Below, piece by piece: positions 8,302 to 16,555 of a stretch of 64,000 nucleotides of DNA. Source of the DNA: Proteiniphilum acetatigenes DSM 18083 (GTDB lineage Bacteria > Bacteroidota > Bacteroidia > Bacteroidales > Dysgonomonadaceae); contig NZ_KB905693.1 of the NCBI RefSeq assembly GCF_000380985.1, positions 186,001 to 250,000 of the forward strand, read 5' to 3'. Numbering within the stretch: the stretch's first letter is position 1; every line of letters starts with the position of its first letter. The notes below the pieces were generated by a model. It searched no databases and was not told the DNA's origin. It worked only from the letters and a program-made list of their open reading frames with translations. The position numbers and the translations under genes are program-made.

Positions 8302-9588
8302 TCAGTATGTCGGCCTTATATATCCTTGACGGTATGGACGTGCTGATAATTTTCTGGCACTGTCATTCCCCGAAATTGTATTTCCGGTAGCATCCCATTT
8401 CACTTCACTGGCCGTTTCATATGAGATCATCGCTAACTGTACTGCAGCAGTCGATTGGAAGGCATCCTCAACTTTACAGCTTACCAGATTTTTATCTTTC
8501 GTCCTTACTGCATGGATAAATTCGGCAAGATGCTTTTCCTGCATATCGGGTGTATCGATATCCATTACCTGCTGTTCCCGGTCTCTTCCCGCAGGTGTCA
8601 GTATCAGTTTATTGTCAGCAGCAAACAGAGTTGCTTTCTCTCCATAGAAAAATACGCCATTGTTGAATTGAGGATTCAGGTCTCCGGTACCCCAAAGCCT
8701 GTGTTGCCAGACAACCGGGCAATCTTTGAAATGCATGGTTGCCAAAAGGGTATCGGGTGTAGTTATTCTTCCTTTCAGCACATCGAGGCTCCCGGTAGCA
8801 TGGATCGATTCAGGCATTTTGAAATCCATAATGGTACGGATAATATCTATATGATGGATACCCCAGTCCACCAGGTGACCATTGCCGTATTCTTTCTCCA
8901 GTCTCCAATTTCCGTGCCCGATGGATGGACTGTAGGGGAGTTTTGGGGCAGGACCGCACCATGCGTCCCAGTCCAGTGAAGAGGGTGGATCCTGCACAGT
9001 GGTATCTGCATTGCCCGGGTTGTAATGTATTTGTGCACCTATCTGTCGCACTCTGCCTATCTCTCCGGTTTGGATGAGTTCTCTGGCTTTTTGGAATGCT
9101 TTACTCTGACGACGTTGGAAACCGATCTGCACAATATTACCGGCCTTCCGTGCCGCTTCTATCATGGCTTTCCCTTCATCCACATCGTAAGCCAGCGGTT
9201 TTTCACAGTAGATAGGTAGTCCTTTCTTGCAGGTATCTATGAATTGCAGGGCATGCCAATGAGGAGGTGTTCCTATTAATATTGCATCCAACTCCGGCAG
9301 ATTTAGCAACTCATGATAATCCTTAAACTCTTTTGGTTTTACTCCCTGTAATGTTTCCAGTTCGGTTGCACTATTTTTCAGATTGGCAGTATCCACGTCA
9401 CAGATGGCAGCTATCTCCACTCCGCCTCCCTGCAATGCCGCTTTAGCGATCACCATACCGTACCATCCGCTTCCGATAAGTCCGATCTTTAAATTAGAGG
9501 TATCCTGTGCAAACAACGGTGAATGAAATCCTGTTGCTACTGCGGCTGTTGTCAGTGATGATTTTTTGATAAAGGTTCTTCTGTCCAT
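8302..9588 (-). CDS. Gfo/Idh/MocA-family oxidoreductase with Tat signal
   Basis: The 428-residue enzyme begins MDRRTFIKKSSLTTAAVATGF, a twin-arginine export signal, so it probably acts in the periplasm with a pre-bound NAD(P) cofactor. The Rossmann fold follows (KIGLIGSGWYGM near residue 35), then the CEKPLAYD motif whose Lys is typical of the catalytic site. The C-terminal domain includes DWGIHHIDIIRTIMDF. Family members oxidise or isomerise sugars and sugar derivatives, and secreted Bacteroidetes members often serve glycan breakdown. It is the first gene of a pair with the GntP-type permease, suggesting periplasmic processing of a sugar before uptake. Substrate unknown. Confidence 0.88.
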   Translation of the reverse strand: MDRRTFIKKSSLTTAAVATGFHSPLFAQDTSNLKIGLIGSGWYGMVIAKAALQGGGVEIAAICDVDTANLKNSATELETLQGVKPKEFKDYHELLNLPELDAILIGTPPHWHALQFIDTCKKGLPIYCEKPLAYDVDEGKAMIEAARKAGNIVQIGFQRRQSKAFQKARELIQTGEIGRVRQIGAQIHYNPGNADTTVQDPPSSLDWDAWCGPAPKLPYSPSIGHGNWRLEKEYGNGHLVDWGIHHIDIIRTIMDFKMPESIHATGSLDVLKGRITTPDTLLATMHFKDCPVVWQHRLWGTGDLNPQFNNGVFFYGEKATLFAADNKLILTPAGRDREQQVMDIDTPDMQEKHLAEFIHAVRTKDKNLVSCKVEDAFQSTAAVQLAMISYETASEVKWDATGNTISGNDSARKLSARPYRQGYIRPTY

Positions 9589-9839
9589 ATTGCTGAATTA
9601 AGAATCGGGTTAAGGAATATAATATCCTGAATAATGGATAGTTGTATTGTTAAAATCGTGCACTTTTTTTATTAACGTATGCTCCGGCAGAATGTTCAGT
9701 AATTAAAACAATTCTGTATACCCCTATTTTCTGCCAACAATAAGCCGAGGCAGCCGAATCCTACAAAGATATATAAATTAGCGAATCATAAATTTTTTTT
9801 ATTCTGAGAATTGCGTTATTTTTGCAGCCTCAAAAGGAT
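9589..9839. other. Spacer between the oxidoreductase gene and tRNA-Arg
   Basis: A perfect minus-strand -7 box (TAtcTTTG, complement of 9764-9771) could start the oxidoreductase operon with a leader near 170 nt, though the -33 box is poor. On the plus strand TAttTTTG at 9817-9824 is a good -7 box for the tRNA. No coding frame is supported. Confidence 0.5.
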
Positions 9840-9913
9840 GGTCCGGTAGCTCAGCTGGATAGAGCAACAGCCTTCTAAGCTGTGGGTCGTGGGTTCGAAT
9901 CCCGCCCGGATCA
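9840..9913 (+). tRNA. tRNA-Arg, anticodon TCT
   Basis: The full cloverleaf can be drawn: acceptor GGTCCGG with CCGGATC (one G-T pair), D-arm GCTC...GAGC, anticodon stem ACAGC/GCTGT with loop CTTCTAA giving anticodon TCT (reads AGA), T-arm GTGGG-TTCGAAT-CCCGC, and discriminator A. CCA is not encoded. A -7 box sits 15 nt upstream and a terminator follows. Confidence 0.97.
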
Positions 9914-9923
9914 CTTTAAAAAT

Positions 9924-9960
9924 AAGGTACTTATCGATAATTTTCGGTGAGTACCTTTTT
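9924..9960 (+). terminator. Intrinsic terminator after tRNA-Arg
   Basis: A 13-bp stem (9924-9936 with 9945-9957, eight perfect outer pairs AAGGTACT/AGTACCTT) closes an 8-nt loop and runs into TTTTTG. Confidence 0.8.
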
Positions 9961-10138
9961 GTTTTTGGTCATACACAGTTCCCTGAATCAGGCTATCAGA
10001 TTGCAGCAGAATTGTGTTTCGATCAATATCCGACAGAATCCGAGAATGGATATTTTGATGTAGAGATGTGTGTGCAAATTAGATAATTATTGAGAGTGTC
10101 CCACGAAACAGTGTCTCGCATCATGGGATATCACTCAA

Positions 10139-11548
10139 CTAATCCAATGTTGTTATAACCGAAATCATTCCGGAATTGCTCTGTAAGATCGTAAATTCAT
10201 TATCCAGATCTATTTTCGCAACCACATTTATTCTGTCTGACACCCGATGAGCTGCAAATAACACGCCACTCTCGGTAACTTCCATTATAGATATATTGAC
10301 ATAACCATTCAATGGTGACATATCTAAGTTGAAAACAGGTGTAGTGGCCCCATTTTCAATATTTATATGTGTCAGCGAGAAGGTTTCTTTATCGAAATTA
10401 TATAATTTGTCATCAATTACAATGTTGGCCTCAACAGCGCAGAGTATTTCCCGGTATGAATCCATACTGGAGATATCAACCAATATGGCTGTACCTTCAA
10501 AAAAATAACTATACATAACTTTTCCTCCGACATAGAATACATTATACGAGGATGGTAAGTTGTCGCCAACAAATTTCAATTTTAACTCCTTAACCCTTTC
10601 GAACTGCCCATCTCTTAGTTTCATCAAAAAATATTTTCTGTCAGGGAAATGGATATATCCATCGAGTTCCTCGTCATATTCAGCCATATATTCGTATAGT
10701 GCCATTATATCCTCAGTACCGCTCCATACTAAATTACAAGCAGCGACAGCAACATCACTATACTTCTCTCTTATAATTGCAGGAATTGGTTCACCAATAC
10801 TTCCGTCAGCACTCACGTATCTCATCCATTCACCGCCGGCACGGCCGTACAAGGCGTTTCCTTCCTTATCAATGCAAAAGCCCCACACTGACTCGCTCTC
10901 TACAGAAATTGGAGTAAAATTAATATGATTATTGGCAGTTATGGATATACGATGCAGAATGTTAGGGCATTCACCACTGCTCAGACATTTTGAAGACGAA
11001 TAATAGAGATTGTCATACTTATCGAAGCATACGTTCAGAAAATCCCAATCTTGAAGAACAGGGATATATCTGAATCGTCGTTTATTCGTATTTGCATTGA
11101 AAATCATATCATTGTGTCCATCGACGATAGGGATATATTCTTGAGGAATCTCAAATGCCTTTCCATCCTTTTTTCGGACGAGATATCCCTCATAAGCATA
11201 TAAATCATGAGGATCTTTAAATATTGCCATCAGATAATCTCGGGCATCATAAAGATAATGAGGTATTTTGTCTTGAATCGTCTTGCCTTTGTTATCGTAA
11301 TACTCTACTTCATAAACCTGATCATTTTTGTCAGATGTTGATCTCAACGATGACGCGTTCTTAACACCATAAAGTTTTGAACTGGAATTTTGAGAAGAGA
11401 TGTATAATAATTTTGCATCTTCGATATTCATACGAGTCAGTTTTCCGGCTTCTCCCTCGTTTTCAATATCATCCTTACAAGATATTGTTATCATGGATAA
11501 ACTAAGTATCCAAACGAAATAGTAAAACGGTAAAGTCGTCCTCTCCAT
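10139..11548 (-). CDS. Hypothetical surface-type lipoprotein
   Basis: The 469-residue product has a lipoprotein signal with hydrophobic residues 8-22 and lipobox Cys24 (ITISCKDD). The CKDD start resembles the Bacteroidetes lipoprotein export signal, so exposure on the cell surface is likely. The rest is soluble and rich in beta-strand-like segments such as WDFLNVCFDKYDNLYYSS and VWGFCIDKEGNALYGRAGG, which recur at intervals and suggest a beta-propeller, but I do not recognise a family. The gene is monocistronic, lies in the AT-rich stretch after tRNA-Arg, and has its own consensus promoter. Function unknown. Confidence 0.7.
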   Translation of the reverse strand: MERTTLPFYYFVWILSLSMITISCKDDIENEGEAGKLTRMNIEDAKLLYISSQNSSSKLYGVKNASSLRSTSDKNDQVYEVEYYDNKGKTIQDKIPHYLYDARDYLMAIFKDPHDLYAYEGYLVRKKDGKAFEIPQEYIPIVDGHNDMIFNANTNKRRFRYIPVLQDWDFLNVCFDKYDNLYYSSSKCLSSGECPNILHRISITANNHINFTPISVESESVWGFCIDKEGNALYGRAGGEWMRYVSADGSIGEPIPAIIREKYSDVAVAACNLVWSGTEDIMALYEYMAEYDEELDGYIHFPDRKYFLMKLRDGQFERVKELKLKFVGDNLPSSYNVFYVGGKVMYSYFFEGTAILVDISSMDSYREILCAVEANIVIDDKLYNFDKETFSLTHINIENGATTPVFNLDMSPLNGYVNISIMEVTESGVLFAAHRVSDRINVVAKIDLDNEFTILQSNSGMISVITTLD

Positions 11549-11649
11549 GTTGCTTATGTTATAAAATGGTTATTACGTAAATGATATAGATGTACTCGAT
11601 CTGTGTGAATTGAGTATTGATTATTATGTTACTAGAACTATAAATCATG

Positions 11650-11680
11650 CAAATATAAATAATTAATATAAAGATTCAAT
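11650..11680 (-). promoter_or_regulatory. Promoter of the hypothetical lipoprotein gene
   Basis: On the minus strand ATTG (complement of 11677-11680), a 19-nt spacer and TAtaTTTG (complement of 11650-11657) match the Bacteroidetes consensus. The leader would be about 95 nt. Confidence 0.65.
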
Positions 11681-11967
11681 AATCCTTCCCAATTACTTCT
11701 ATCAATTTAGCAGAATCATCAATAAAGAACTAAATATATCTTTATCAATCCTGACAATTTTTATCTTATCGCAAGTTTGTGTTTTATCGAGAAATTGCAT
11801 TTCTCCTGATGAGACCGCAAAGAAAATCTTTACCCACACAGAATTGGAAGGTATCTGCCAGATGATCCGGTTCGTGGATAGTATCGTATTGGTAAAGACA
11901 GGACATACGGAAATCAATGAAAGTTATCGTGCCTGTTTTGACAGATTGAACGCCGATATTATAATGT
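11667..11967 (+). pseudogene. Possible gene remnant encoding the end of a small secreted protein
   Basis: A plus-strand frame stays open for about 100 codons to a stop at 11967 without any ATG. From about 11739 it reads like the start of a signal-bearing protein (hydrophobic LSILTIFILSQVCVLS), then a soluble tail with good coding character (DETAKKIFTHTELEGICQMI, then NESYRACFDRLNADI). The absence of a start codon and the overlap with the promoter of the divergent lipoprotein gene suggest a decayed gene. It could also use a non-standard start such as TTG or ATT. Family not recognised. Confidence 0.35.
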
Positions 11968-12004
11968 AAAGGGACTTACCCCCAAAAAAAGATGAAGGTC
12001 TATC

Positions 12005-12733
12005 CTAAACCCTGACATATACTTCCTCAAATGGAACTCTGTATCGCTCTCCCCAAATTCCGTCGTTGCCTTTCCTGATGCCACATGAAACCACCATATT
12101 GACCTCAGCACCATGAGGTAATTTTAATACTCTTTTCAAAACTTTACTATCGAATCCTTCTAACGGACAAGTATCATAACCTTCATTTGCCATAGCAATC
12201 ATAAAAGTCTGGGCTGCCAATGCACAGGATTTGTGCACCACTACACGTATATCATTTTCCGACACTTCCCGGGTTATGGTTCGGAAGATTCCGATACCCT
12301 TTGTCAAAAGTACCCTGAACATCCCAAGTAAGCCGAAAAAACGTGCATAGAGAAGGGATACTATTTTTCCATAATACAATTCCCTGTCTTTGATACGTTT
12401 TGTCTGACGTTCTTTGGGGCTGTTTCGCCGGATATTCCCTCTTTCAAAGTCCAAAACAGACTTTGCTCTCTTGCGGTATAAATCCTGACGTGTAACGAAA
12501 ACTACAATTTGCGAAGCTGTGGAAGTAGCGGTCTGGTCGAGGCAGGCTTTTGAAATTTTGGATAATAATTGCGGATCTGTGATGTGGTGAAATTCCCATA
12601 ATTGCATATTAGAACTATTGGGAGCCAGCGTTGCCAATTCCAGACAATGTTTTACCTTGTCGGTATCGATGGGCTTTTCCTTGTCATAAATCCGTACAGA
12701 ACGGCGAAAACGGAGTACTTCTTCTAAATTCAT
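12005..12733 (-). CDS. Nitroreductase-family protein (FMN-dependent)
   Basis: The 242-residue product has the nitroreductase signature at its N-terminus (FRRSVRIYDKEKPID, then LATLAPNSSNMQLWEF), which binds FMN, and a C-terminal GYDTCPLEGFD segment typical of the second FMN contact. An insert at about residues 95-130 (RGNIRRNSPKERQTKRIKDR) is basic and longer than in compact family members. Such enzymes reduce nitro groups, quinones or other electrophiles with NAD(P)H in the cytoplasm. The gene is alone, with a divergent spacer of about 200 nt that holds only a small CCGCA-AA-TGCGG hairpin (12757-12768). Confidence 0.85.
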   Translation of the reverse strand: MNLEEVLRFRRSVRIYDKEKPIDTDKVKHCLELATLAPNSSNMQLWEFHHITDPQLLSKISKACLDQTATSTASQIVVFVTRQDLYRKRAKSVLDFERGNIRRNSPKERQTKRIKDRELYYGKIVSLLYARFFGLLGMFRVLLTKGIGIFRTITREVSENDIRVVVHKSCALAAQTFMIAMANEGYDTCPLEGFDSKVLKRVLKLPHGAEVNMVVSCGIRKGNDGIWGERYRVPFEEVYVRV

Positions 12734-12932
12734 CTTGACTCAATATTATTGTTGTCCCGCAAATGCGGTTGTTATTAACAATACAAATATCCTGAATAAA
12801 AACAAAATGGAAGTATCTGAATCAACGTATTTTGTAACACAATCTCTGTTTATGTGCCTGGATTATTATTGGTATTTCATTCATTGCGCGTATTATGGGT
12901 TCAGTGCTCAACAAAGTGAAAAATTTATTCCA

Positions 12933-13253
12933 TCAGCTCTTTTTCTGCAACTTATTTAAAGTCTCCTCAATCATCTCCATTCGTTTTTTGACCTTTTCAG
13001 CTGCCGCATCAAGTGTGTATCCCTCATCTATCATTTCCTTAATGAGTAGCATCTTTTTTATGTTCTCATAATTATAACGTCTGTTTTTGCCTTCTACTTC
13101 TGTAAGGCTTTTGATGATCCCTTTGTCCTCCCAATAGCGAATTTGACGGGTTGGAATATTGGTTATTTGTGAGACTTCACCGATACCTACAACCAATTTA
13201 TCTAAAAAATCAAAGTCAAACGAGAGTTCTTTATTTGCTTCTGATTTCCTCAT
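12933..13253 (-). CDS. Short MerR-family transcriptional regulator
   Basis: The 106-residue protein has a winged-helix MerR domain at about residues 22-88 (VGIGEVSQITNIPTRQIRYW, then EDKGII). A helical tail follows (MEMIEETLNKLQ), but there is no effector-binding domain, so dimerisation through the tail and direct sensing or constitutive binding are likely. It is divergent from a secreted-protein gene. A 19-bp inverted repeat lies in the shared promoter region, overlapping its own -33 box. The sequence looks closer to low-GC Gram-positive members than to typical Bacteroidetes ones, which is an impression only. Confidence 0.85.
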   Translation of the reverse strand: MRKSEANKELSFDFDFLDKLVVGIGEVSQITNIPTRQIRYWEDKGIIKSLTEVEGKNRRYNYENIKKMLLIKEMIDEGYTLDAAAEKVKKRMEMIEETLNKLQKKS

Positions 13254-13280
13254 TTTGTAAATTATCTGCGATTAATGTTG

Positions 13281-13312
13281 CAAATGTAGAAAAATAGTTT
13301 TTACTTTGCAAT
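13281..13312 (-). promoter_or_regulatory. Promoter of the merR-type gene
   Basis: On the minus strand ATTG (complement of 13309-13312), 20 nt, then TAcaTTTG (complement of 13281-13288). The -33 box overlaps the inverted repeat at 13311-13329. Confidence 0.65.
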
Positions 13313-13329
13313 TGTAAGTTAATTACAAT
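13311..13329. promoter_or_regulatory. Candidate MerR operator between divergent promoters
   Basis: ATTGTAAGTTAATTACAAT is an inverted repeat with perfect 7-bp arms and a 5-bp centre. It overlaps the -33 box of the merR promoter and fills the spacer of a plausible plus-strand promoter (TTTG 13305-13308, then a weak TA-box from 13329). That is the position MerR regulators occupy. Confidence 0.6.
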
Positions 13330-13355
13330 AATTGTAGATAATAGTCAATCACAGT

Positions 13356-14009
13356 ATGAAAAAAGTAATTTTAATTTTTAGTAGTTTATTAATTATGACA
13401 AATATGATGACAATAAGAGCAGACAATCTGGATATCATCAAGAATGAACGGATTTCTATAAGTGAAATGCAACCCTATCTGGATATATTCAGTAAAACCA
13501 TTAAAATCCCGACAGGCTATCAATTCCATTCGGTCAGTAAAGTTAAGGCTGATAATGTTGCGGCTTATCTATTCCGGTTTGAAAAGGATGTAAACAAGGG
13601 TTTGATGGGTGAACACTATTCCTTTATAGTTTCCGAAAATGAGAGACAGATCTTAGGTTTTACGAACATGGATGTCAGGTATTCCAACTTGAATATGCTT
13701 TCTAAATCCGAGACAGAGAAGATAGCAAGGGACTTTCTTTTAAAGTTGGACGGAACTCTCGCAAATGATCTAAAAAATTTATGGATAGAAAGGCACGATG
13801 AGGAAATCCTTGTGGATGGGGAAAAAACCATTTTGGCAGGTATGAAGTATAAGTGCTATCGTTCTTCCAGGAACGACTACACTTGGGTAATCGTTGGGTT
13901 TGACGGTTCCATCATTACCTTTGAACGCAATATAAGATGGAATACAATTGAGCATAAACGCTTTACAGAGAAGTGGTTGCATGATAGCTGGGTTTTGGAG
14001 AACACTTGA
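13356..14009 (+). CDS. Unknown secreted protein controlled with the MerR regulator
   Basis: The 217-residue product has a signal peptide (MKKVILIFSSLLIMTNMMTIRA, probable cleavage near residue 22) and a soluble domain with alternating strands and helices. Examples are IPTGYQFHSVSKVKADNVAA, EHYSFIVSENERQILGFTNM and YTWVIVGFDGSIITFERN. The pattern of repeated beta-hairpins followed by a helix recalls PepSY-like or secreted inhibitor folds, but no family is recognised. It is divergent from the MerR gene and shares its operator, so MerR probably controls it. Codon use and AT content match the accessory stretch around it. Confidence 0.65.
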   Translation: MKKVILIFSSLLIMTNMMTIRADNLDIIKNERISISEMQPYLDIFSKTIKIPTGYQFHSVSKVKADNVAAYLFRFEKDVNKGLMGEHYSFIVSENERQILGFTNMDVRYSNLNMLSKSETEKIARDFLLKLDGTLANDLKNLWIERHDEEILVDGEKTILAGMKYKCYRSSRNDYTWVIVGFDGSIITFERNIRWNTIEHKRFTEKWLHDSWVLENT

Positions 14010-14051
14010 CCGCAGAAGAATTTATTAATGAGTAAGGATTTTTTAAAATGA

Positions 14052-14127
14052 CATAGCGGTTTGTGGTTCTTGTAGCCACACCGCTATGCCTGGTAAACAG
14101 TTCCGCGAACGTCGGCCTGGCCGACGT
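14052..14127. repeat. Two adjacent strong hairpins in a convergent spacer
   Basis: The first hairpin pairs CATAGCGG (14052-14059) with CCGCTATG (14081-14088), continued by TGTGG/CCACA inside. The second is a perfect palindrome, ACGTCGGCC-T-GGCCGACGT (14109-14127). No T-tract follows either, and the second is strikingly GC-rich for this region. Confidence 0.6.
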
Positions 14128-14170
14128 CAAACCCATTGTAGACCGTTGTTTTATTTTGTCTGTTTGGTGT

Positions 14171-14674
14171 TTATTTTTTTAAAGTTGATAATAATTCGTC
14201 CAACTGCTCTAATCCCATTGTCATACCCTCTTTAAAGCCCATTTCTATGATTTTTTCAAGATCGGCAAGTGTATCGAAAGTAAGTATCATATCGACCTGC
14301 ACTTTGTTTTCTTTCGGAATAAAGTTGTTCTCCCATAAATTTTGAGGGAATGCAGGATCCATTGTTCCGTTTTCATCACAAAATCCGTCTTTTGCAGTAA
14401 ATGATTTTTCTTTCTCGATAGTAATGTACGAAGCCTTACTCCAATGCTTTTCCCCTTCGGGGCCTACCATTGCATAATGCCAAAATCCACCTTCCCGGAA
14501 ATCCATTGTTTTGGTTTCTGCTCTCCAGGGTTTCGGTCCCCACCACCGGTCAAGCAATTCGGCTGTGGTCCATGCTTTCCAAACCAATTCGAGATCGGCA
14601 TCAAATTCACGTTTTATGTGAATGTTTTTGTTTTCCTTATTCACGGAAAAATCGAATAAAAGATTGTTGTTCAT
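14171..14674 (-). CDS. SRPBCC / AHSA1-domain protein
   Basis: The 167-residue protein is a START-like ligand-binding fold of the activator-of-Hsp90 C-terminal type. It shows [20 protein letters not shown] at the start, [11 protein letters not shown] next, then a C-terminal helix ([20 protein letters not shown]). Such small proteins bind hydrophobic ligands or act as stress proteins. Its start ATG overlaps the stop of the ArsR-type gene by 4 nt (14671-14674), so the pair is translationally coupled. This ArsR plus SRPBCC pairing is widespread. The ligand is unknown. Confidence 0.88.
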   Translation of the reverse strand: MNNNLLFDFSVNKENKNIHIKREFDADLELVWKAWTTAELLDRWWGPKPWRAETKTMDFREGGFWHYAMVGPEGEKHWSKASYITIEKEKSFTAKDGFCDENGTMDPAFPQNLWENNFIPKENKVQVDMILTFDTLADLEKIIEMGFKEGMTMGLEQLDELLSTLKK

Positions 14675-14997
14675 TTTTGCTGGTTTTTAAATGTTACTAA
14701 TAAATTGTCAAGTTGGTCGAAACGGGTTTCCCAAATTTTACGGAACTGCTCCAACCATTTATCTATTTCTTTCATTTTTTCTATTTCAAGTTGATAATAG
14801 ATTTCTCTGCCCTTCTGCTCCGGTTTTACCAGTTCGCACTCTGCCAAAATCCGTAGATGTTTGGATACCGCTTGTCGGGTTATGTCGAAGTGTTCGGCAA
14901 TGGCATTGGGTGTCATTGCCTGTAAAGCAATTAGGGTGATGATTGCCCGTCTTGTCGGGTCTGCAATCGCTTGAAAAATATCTCGTCTGATCTCCAT
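14671..14997 (-). CDS. ArsR-family winged-helix regulator
   Basis: The 108-residue protein begins [20 protein letters not shown], the usual opening of this subgroup, followed by [16 protein letters not shown] and the recognition helix ISRQ-like segment ([13 protein letters not shown]). I place the start at 14997, because a more upstream ATG at 15030 would lie inside the promoter. No metal-binding Cys cluster is visible, so it is probably not metal-sensing. It is cotranscribed with the SRPBCC gene. A 20-bp inverted repeat overlapping the -7 box suggests self-repression. Confidence 0.88.
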   Translation of the reverse strand: MEIRRDIFQAIADPTRRAIITLIALQAMTPNAIAEHFDITRQAVSKHLRILAECELVKPEQKGREIYYQLEIEKMKEIDKWLEQFRKIWETRFDQLDNLLVTFKNQQK

Positions 14998-15011
14998 TAT
15001 GCAATTATTTG

Positions 15012-15047
15012 GTTGCAAATATAAGTGCAACTTTTTGGTTTCGCAAA
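15012..15047 (-). promoter_or_regulatory. Promoter and candidate operator of the ArsR/SRPBCC operon
   Basis: On the minus strand TTTG (complement of 15044-15047), 20 nt, TAtaTTTG (complement of 15016-15023) match the consensus exactly. The inverted repeat GTTGCA-N8-TGCAAC (15012-15031) covers the -7 box, as expected for an autorepressor site. Confidence 0.7.
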
Positions 15048-15154
15048 TTTTTCTGTGATTTTTTTAAGAAGTCGAAGATAAATGTTGGAATTGTCTGTCT
15101 GGCAGATCGTCCTAAAATGACCGCTGGTTTTTTTGTGTTTGTAGGATGTGCTTT

Positions 15155-16474
15155 TTATTCTCTTGTAAATATAAACTGCCCTCCACCTTGTTTCAGTAAC
15201 ATTGTTTTATCTGTCGGATTAAATTCTAAAACCAGATTTGCCTGGTCAAATCTGAACTTATCTTTTTCTGTTGCTTCAAGTGGAAAGGAAGGCTGCCCCG
15301 TACCTTGTGCGATAAGTGTTTTATTCTCTTTGGTTATCGTTACTTTTAACGGAATCTGTGCTGACGAATAAACACCCAAATACTTGTCCAAATCTTCAGC
15401 ACTCACCTCATAAGTGGAAAATTCAGGAATATCATAAGGTTTGTCGCAAACAGCACTTAAAACCGCAATGGATATGTTATTATTATTATAGTTCGTTCCG
15501 TTTGAGGTCAGAGCATAGGAAATATTTCCATCCGGAAAATGTGAAAATACCGAGCTGAATCCATCTATACCTCCTGTATGACCGTAGCCGATCTTGTCGT
15601 AAAAAGGAATTTGAAACAATCCCATTCCGTATTGGTCTTTAAACGTTGTCATTATTTCAAGACTTTCTTTGTGTAAGAGTTTTCCTTCGAATAATGCATT
15701 GCTGAATTTTACCAGGTCGCTTGGTGTGGAGACAATGCCTCCTGCACCCAGGGGAATGGAAATATCCGTTTCGGGTTCAGTATTCCATGTTTCCAGATAT
15801 CTGTATGATTTACTCTCTTTTTTAGAAGTATCTATCTTTCCTCCCAAATAAGTGTTTTCCAGCCCTAAAGGTTGGGTAATATATTCTTTCAATAATTCGG
15901 CATACGATTTTTTGAAACACTTTTCAAGAATGTAGGTCAAAAGTACATAGTTCGAGTTGCTGTATTGTGATTGGGTATCCGGTGCAAAATCGCTACCTGA
16001 TTTAGCAATAATTCCTACCATTTCTTTTTCTGTCCTCGGTTGGGTGTTCCAGGTCAGATACTCTTTGTCATTGGTAAAATTATGTATTCCACTTCGATGG
16101 TTGAGTAAATGCTGTATGGTTATTTTCTCAGCATTTTTGATAGTTGGAAAATACTTGTCAATTGTTTGATTTAATCCCAGTTTCTTATCTTCCACAGCTT
16201 TCAAGACCAAAACTGCTGTAAAAGTTTTTGATATTGAACCAATTCTGTATTTTGTATTTTCGTCTGCCTTGATATTATTCTCAAAATCCAAAAATCCTAT
16301 GGATTTTGCATAAATGATTTTTCCATTCCGGGAAACGGCCACACTTCCCATAAATTTATTGTTTGCTTCAAGAGCATTAAAGTAGTTATCCAATTTGGTT
16401 TCGTCAAAGTTCTGAGCAAGGCCAACCTGGTATAAAATACCGATAAGCAGTGTCGTAAAGAATATCCTTTTCAT
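15155..16474 (-). CDS. Secreted serine hydrolase, class C beta-lactamase / penicillin-binding-protein-like
   Basis: The 439-residue protein has a signal peptide (cleavage near residue 20) and the three active-site motifs of the fold: S80-x-x-K83 (SISK), Y171-S-N173, and H299-T-G-G302 in place of KTG. A C-terminal beta-domain (about residues 340-439) has the lipocalin-like strand pattern found in many such hydrolases. The HTG variant is common in esterase or peptidase members, so a D-aminopeptidase, esterase or murein-modifying role is likelier than resistance. It is the last of two minus-strand genes, 81 nt after the ferric-reductase-like gene. Confidence 0.88.
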   Translation of the reverse strand: MKRIFFTTLLIGILYQVGLAQNFDETKLDNYFNALEANNKFMGSVAVSRNGKIIYAKSIGFLDFENNIKADENTKYRIGSISKTFTAVLVLKAVEDKKLGLNQTIDKYFPTIKNAEKITIQHLLNHRSGIHNFTNDKEYLTWNTQPRTEKEMVGIIAKSGSDFAPDTQSQYSNSNYVLLTYILEKCFKKSYAELLKEYITQPLGLENTYLGGKIDTSKKESKSYRYLETWNTEPETDISIPLGAGGIVSTPSDLVKFSNALFEGKLLHKESLEIMTTFKDQYGMGLFQIPFYDKIGYGHTGGIDGFSSVFSHFPDGNISYALTSNGTNYNNNNISIAVLSAVCDKPYDIPEFSTYEVSAEDLDKYLGVYSSAQIPLKVTITKENKTLIAQGTGQPSFPLEATEKDKFRFDQANLVLEFNPTDKTMLLKQGGGQFIFTRE

Positions 16475-16555
16475 TCAGGTTATTGTTATTGGGTTCCTAT
16501 AAATCTCAGTAAAGATAACAGTTTTATAGTTTGTTCACCCAATAAACTGAAAAAC

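Noticed and set aside
9889-10086. 65-codon plus-strand frame after the tRNA
   Set aside because: It starts inside tRNA-Arg and reads through the terminator; no homologous family recognised.
10090-10138. Insertion-sequence end (imperfect inverted repeat GTGTCCCA.../...TGGGATATCAC)
   Set aside because: The repeat is imperfect, no transposase is nearby, and it more likely serves as the terminator of the minus-strand lipoprotein gene.
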